Assembly (NCBI GenBank): GCA_913776615.1
Contig: CAJYPK010000011.1
Span: 18,014-82,013 of the forward strand
From: an uncultured Hymenobacter sp.
GTDB lineage: Bacteria > Bacteroidota > Bacteroidia > Cytophagales > Hymenobacteraceae
DNA length: 64,000 bases
Direction: 5' to 3'
Shown: one piece after another, positions 60,635-64,000 of the stretch
Numbering within the stretch: position 1 is the stretch's first letter
Layout of the letters: the number at the start of each line of letters is the position of its first letter
Made by a program: the position numbers and the translations under genes
The notes under the pieces: generated by a model
What the model was told of the DNA's origin: nothing
Databases searched by the model: none
Seen by the model: the letters and a program-made list of their open reading frames with translations, nothing else

Positions 60635-63600
60635 ATGCGCCGGACGCTACTCTCTACCCGTCTTCCTTTCTTGCTGACCTGGCTGCTGAGCTGGGGACTA
60701 GTGCTGTCCGCCGCCCGGGGGCAGAGCCTGCCCCCCAGCCAGGGGCAGGTGGCCGACTCGACCGAGCTGCGGGCGCTGCGCCAGCTCTACCAGGCCACGG
60801 GCGGGGCGCAGTGGACGACCAGCACCCACTGGCTGCAGGGCACCACCCTGGCCGAGGCCGCCACCTGGGCCGGGGTGGGGGTCGAGCAGGGCGACGTGCA
60901 GACCCTCTCGCTGGCGGGCAACCAGCTGCGCGACTCGCTGCCCGCCAGCCTGGGCCTGCTGCGCGGCCTACGCTACCTCGACCTGCACGCCAACCAGCTC
61001 ACCGGCCGCCTGCCCGCCAGCCTGGGCCAGCTCACCCAGCTGCGTGGCCTCGACGTCTCGACCAACCGGCTGCGCGGCCCGCTGCCCCCCGAGCTGGGCA
61101 ACCTGACCCAGCTGCAGGGCTTCGCCGCCGAGCGCAACCAGCTCACCGGGACCCTGCCGGCCAGCTTCGGCAACTGGCGGCTCATGAGCTGGCTCACGCT
61201 CCACGACAACCAGCTCACGGGCCCGTTGCCCCCCACCTGGGGCCGGATGCGGGTGCTGAGCGGGCTGTTTCTGCAGAACAACCGGCTCGACGGCCCGCTG
61301 CCCGACTCGCTGGCCAGCTGCGGCCAGCTCGGCACGCTCTGGCTCAGCAACAACCGCTTTACCGGCAGCCTGCCCCCCAGCTGGGGCCGGCTCACCCAGC
61401 TGCACTACCTGGAGCTGAGCACCAACCAGCTCAGCGGCCCTTTGCCCGAGGAGCTCACCCAGCTCACGGGCCTGGGCACGCTCAACCTGGCCGGCAACCA
61501 GCTCACCGGTCCGCTGCCCCAGCACTGGGAGCGCCTCGTCGCCCTGGCCGGGCTGGGCCTGAGCGACAACCCGCTGGCCTGCCCCCTGCCCCCGGCCTTC
61601 GGCCAGCTGCCCTCGCTGAGCTACTGCACCCTGCAGCGCTGCCAGCTCACCGGGGCCCTGCCGGCCCCGCGCGCCGGGGGCTGGCGCCGCCTCACCCACC
61701 TGGACGTGAGTGAGAACGCGCTCACCGACACCCTGCCCGACTCGCTGGGCCGCTGCCCGGCCCTGACCTACCTCAACCTGGGCCACAACCAGCTCGGCGG
61801 GCCCCTGCCCGCCAGCCTGGGCCAGCTCACCCAGCTCGAGCAGCTGCTGGCCCCGGCCAACGCCCTGACCGGCCCGCTGCCCGCCCGCCTGGGCCAGCTC
61901 GGGCGCCTGTGGCTGCTGAACCTGACCGACAACCAGCTCAGCGGGCCCCTGCCCGGGGCCTGGGGCCAGCTGGCCGGCCTGCGCCACCTCTACCTGTCCA
62001 ACAACCAGCTCGCCGGGCCGCTGCCCGACTCGCTGGGGCAGCTCACGGGCCTGGGCTACCTGGCCCTGAACCACAACCAGTTCACCGGCCCGCTGCCCGC
62101 CGCCTGGCGGGGGCTGAGCGGGCTACAGGTGCTGCACCTGGAGGACAACCAGCTCGGCGGCACGCTGCCCGACGTGCTGCCCGGCGTCGAGCTCTACCTC
62201 GACCGCAACCACTTCGGCGGCACGCTGCCGGCCAGCTACGCCACCTCGGCCAGCCTGCGCCGGCTCTCGCTCGAAGGCAACGAGCTCACCCAGCTGCCCG
62301 ACTTCAACCTCTCGCCCATCCTGGCCCAGTTCTGGCCCTTCATCACCGACAACTGGCTCGAGTTCGACTCCTACGAGCGCAACCAGCCCACGGCCGACCC
62401 CGCCCGCTGGTACTGGTGGAACTACCGCCGCACCCAGCGCCAGCCCCCGGCCACGACCCAGCAGGTGCTGCCCGGGGCGGCCGCGCAGCTCGACGGGCAG
62501 CTGGGCGGGGCGCACAACCACTACCAGTGGCAGCGCTGGGTGGGCGGGCAGTGGCGCGATCTGCCGGGGCAGACGTCGCCCACGCTGGGCTGGGCGCGGG
62601 TGAGCGCGGCCGAGTCGGGGCGCTACCGCACGCGGGTGAGCAACGACTGGGTGGCAGGCATCACGCTCTACTCGCGCACCCGGGAGCTGGACGTGGTGCC
62701 CTACCAGCCCCTGGCCCAGAACCGGCCCGACGACACGAACCAGGGCCTGGCGGTGCAGGCCCTGACGGCGGCCGACTCGGCGGCCTGGCACTCGGCGGCG
62801 GCCCCGGCCGACGTGAACTACGTGCGCAGCTGGAGCCCCCGAGTGGCCCTGACCCAGGCGAGCCGCGTGGCCCAGGCCCCGGTCGACTCGGTGGCGCAGA
62901 GCACGCAGTATCTGGACGGGCTGGGGCGGCCGGTGCAGACGGTGCTGAAGCAGGCCTCGCCCCAGCGGCGGGACCTGGTGCAGCCCCAGGCCTACGACGG
63001 GCTGGGGCGCGAGCCCCGCGCCTACCTGCCCTACCCCGGGCAAGCGCAGGGCGCGGGGGGCTACTACCCCCAGGCCCTGCGCCAGCAGGACGCCTTCTAC
63101 CGCCCCAGCACGGCGCCCAACCCGCTCGCCGCCGATGACCCCACCCGCGGGGTGGCGCGCACGGGGGCGGCCTTTGCCGAAACCCAGTTCGAGGCCTCGC
63201 CCCTGGGCCGGGTCACGGCCCAGGGCGCGGCGGGCGAGGCTTGGCAGCTCACCGCCGGCCACGCCGTCGAGCGCCAGGAGCGGCCCAACACGGCCGCCGA
63301 CTCGGTCTTGTGGTTTGTACCCACCTATGATCCTACCAGCCTGGACCCGGGCTACCGGGGCTTCTACGCCCCGGGCGAGCTCTGGGGCACGGACGTGGCC
63401 GACAGCCACGGCCCGAGCGAGCCCGGTGCCCAGGGCTTCCGCACGATCGAGTGGAAGGACAAGGACGGCCGCGTGGTGCTCAAGCAGGTCGAGGCCGCGC
63501 GCACGGGCTCGACCAGCGCGGGGCTGGCTAGCCGCTGGCTGCGCACGGCCTACGTCTACGACGACTTCGGCCGGCTGCGCTTCGTGCTCCAGCCCGAGGG

Positions 63601-64000
63601 CGTGCGCCGCCTGCTGGCCGGCGCCCCCCGCCTGCCCACCGAGGCGGCCCTGGCCCAGGGCCTGCGCCTGTACCTGCCCTGCGACCAGGCTAGCGGCCAG
63701 ACCCTCGTCGACCAGGCCGGGCGCACGGACCCGGCCCAGCTGCTGGCGGGCGCGGCCTGGGTGGCCAGCCCCGACGGCCCCCACGCCCAGGCCCTGAGCC
63801 TGGAGGGGGCGGCCCAGCTCAGCATCCCGCTGGCCTGGCAGCCGACGGCCTTCACGGTGGCCTGTTGGGTCAAGCCCAGCCAGCTCAGCGACTTTTCCTG
63901 CCTGCTGAGCGCCACCCCCGGCGGGGCGCCCGACGACCCCTGGGGCAGCTTCGCTTTCCACGCCAGCACGGACGGGCACGTGTCGGTGGGCTTCAACTAC
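60635..64000 (+). CDS. LRR-DUF6443-type surface protein, 3' partial
   Basis: Runs off the window; 1122 codons are seen with no stop in frame. ATG 60635. Signal peptide to ~32 (LLSWGLVLSAARGQ). Then about 20 leucine-rich repeats of the plant-like type (NQLTGPLPASLGQLTQL) cover residues ~85-555. An Ig-like region follows, then a DUF6443-type Rhs start near residue 720 (YVRSWSPRVALTQASR, QSTQYLDGLGRPVQTVLKQASP). The last part seen (from ~1048; LSLEGAAQLSIPLAWQPTAFTVACWVKP) is the start of a LamG-like domain. Surface adhesin or Rhs-type effector is likely. Short frames in the other two phases here are shadows of it. Confidence 0.85.
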   Translation, partial: MRRTLLSTRLPFLLTWLLSWGLVLSAARGQSLPPSQGQVADSTELRALRQLYQATGGAQWTTSTHWLQGTTLAEAATWAGVGVEQGDVQTLSLAGNQLRDSLPASLGLLRGLRYLDLHANQLTGRLPASLGQLTQLRGLDVSTNRLRGPLPPELGNLTQLQGFAAERNQLTGTLPASFGNWRLMSWLTLHDNQLTGPLPPTWGRMRVLSGLFLQNNRLDGPLPDSLASCGQLGTLWLSNNRFTGSLPPSWGRLTQLHYLELSTNQLSGPLPEELTQLTGLGTLNLAGNQLTGPLPQHWERLVALAGLGLSDNPLACPLPPAFGQLPSLSYCTLQRCQLTGALPAPRAGGWRRLTHLDVSENALTDTLPDSLGRCPALTYLNLGHNQLGGPLPASLGQLTQLEQLLAPANALTGPLPARLGQLGRLWLLNLTDNQLSGPLPGAWGQLAGLRHLYLSNNQLAGPLPDSLGQLTGLGYLALNHNQFTGPLPAAWRGLSGLQVLHLEDNQLGGTLPDVLPGVELYLDRNHFGGTLPASYATSASLRRLSLEGNELTQLPDFNLSPILAQFWPFITDNWLEFDSYERNQPTADPARWYWWNYRRTQRQPPATTQQVLPGAAAQLDGQLGGAHNHYQWQRWVGGQWRDLPGQTSPTLGWARVSAAESGRYRTRVSNDWVAGITLYSRTRELDVVPYQPLAQNRPDDTNQGLAVQALTAADSAAWHSAAAPADVNYVRSWSPRVALTQASRVAQAPVDSVAQSTQYLDGLGRPVQTVLKQASPQRRDLVQPQAYDGLGREPRAYLPYPGQAQGAGGYYPQALRQQDAFYRPSTAPNPLAADDPTRGVARTGAAFAETQFEASPLGRVTAQGAAGEAWQLTAGHAVERQERPNTAADSVLWFVPTYDPTSLDPGYRGFYAPGELWGTDVADSHGPSEPGAQGFRTIEWKDKDGRVVLKQVEAARTGSTSAGLASRWLRTAYVYDDFGRLRFVLQPEGVRRLLAGAPRLPTEAALAQGLRLYLPCDQASGQTLVDQAGRTDPAQLLAGAAWVASPDGPHAQALSLEGAAQLSIPLAWQPTAFTVACWVKPSQLSDFSCLLSATPGGAPDDPWGSFAFHASTDGHVSVGFNY

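Noticed and set aside
60622..63138. Long frames rich in Ala, Arg and Pro in other phases across the LRR gene
   Set aside because: They are shadows of the true frame from 60635, which has clear leucine-rich repeats and no stop to the window end.
1..64000. tRNA and rRNA genes
   Set aside because: No cloverleaf or rRNA-like stretch was seen on reading; a covariance search would be needed to exclude one.

Overview
The window looks like a Hymenobacter-type member of the Bacteroidota (Cytophagales). This rests on high GC coding DNA, SusC/SusD pairs, OMP_b-brl_3-type TonB receptors, type IX secretion C-terminal domains (both the gliding-motility type B form and the classic 'YPNP' type A form), an FMN-binding PaiB-like protein and DUF4097 proteins. 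The assignment is inference from protein families; no rRNA or tRNA gene is visible.

Layout. 1-1731: 3' part of a TonB-plug/MG-domain protein. 2130-6111: a four-gene cluster of a VioB-like ferritin-domain protein, a Cys-rich peptide with CX5C units and a bufferin-like CX10C motif, a DUF692 multinuclear non-heme iron oxidase (MNIO) and a DUF2063/BufC-like partner. This is the best candidate for an undescribed RiPP (modified-peptide) system. 6145-6370: a large palindromic element, present again at 51801-52008. 6486-10410: class 3 lipase and a gliding/T9SS surface protein. 10553-19650: an iron-acquisition locus with a PchR-like AraC regulator, a divergent iron-box-like palindrome, and a tightly packed aerobactin-type siderophore operon (NIS synthetase fused to an acetyltransferase, N-hydroxylase, MFS exporter, second NIS synthetase, HGSNAT-like membrane acyltransferase). 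20305-26106: hydroxyproline catabolism (FAD D-amino-acid oxidoreductase, 4-Hyp epimerase, ketoglutarate-semialdehyde dehydrogenase, DapA-family deaminase) with its AraC regulator. 26206-28561: pyrC and pyrB with a possible leader attenuator.

29300-33120 is a plasmid-type replicon: CTAG-rich inverted repeats, ParA, a small ribbon-helix-helix-like partner, a Rep_3-family initiator, ten direct 20-22 bp iterons and a second CTAG-rich cluster. The DNA is therefore either a large plasmid or chromid carrying pyrBC, or a chromosome with an integrated plasmid.

33183-41700: DUF1080 hydrolase, GMC dehydrogenase and gluconate-dehydrogenase subunit 3, divergent from a SusC/SusD pair; together they look like a 3-keto-glycoside utilisation locus. 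42820-45582: an unknown lipoprotein and a trypsin-fold protein that lacks the catalytic His and Ser. 45929-48523: PaiB-like and GNAT genes divergent from a MocR regulator. 48646-51792: ECF sigma factor, HEAT-containing anti-sigma factor and two DUF4097 proteins. 52264-56533: TonB receptor, a solitary plug-like protein and an apparently exported deaminase. 56836-64000: two large Rhs-type surface proteins; the second has about 20 leucine-rich repeats and runs off the window. Three copies of a 30-bp-arm palindrome (22584, 29049, 45783) and two copies of the larger palindrome are dispersed in intergenic DNA.
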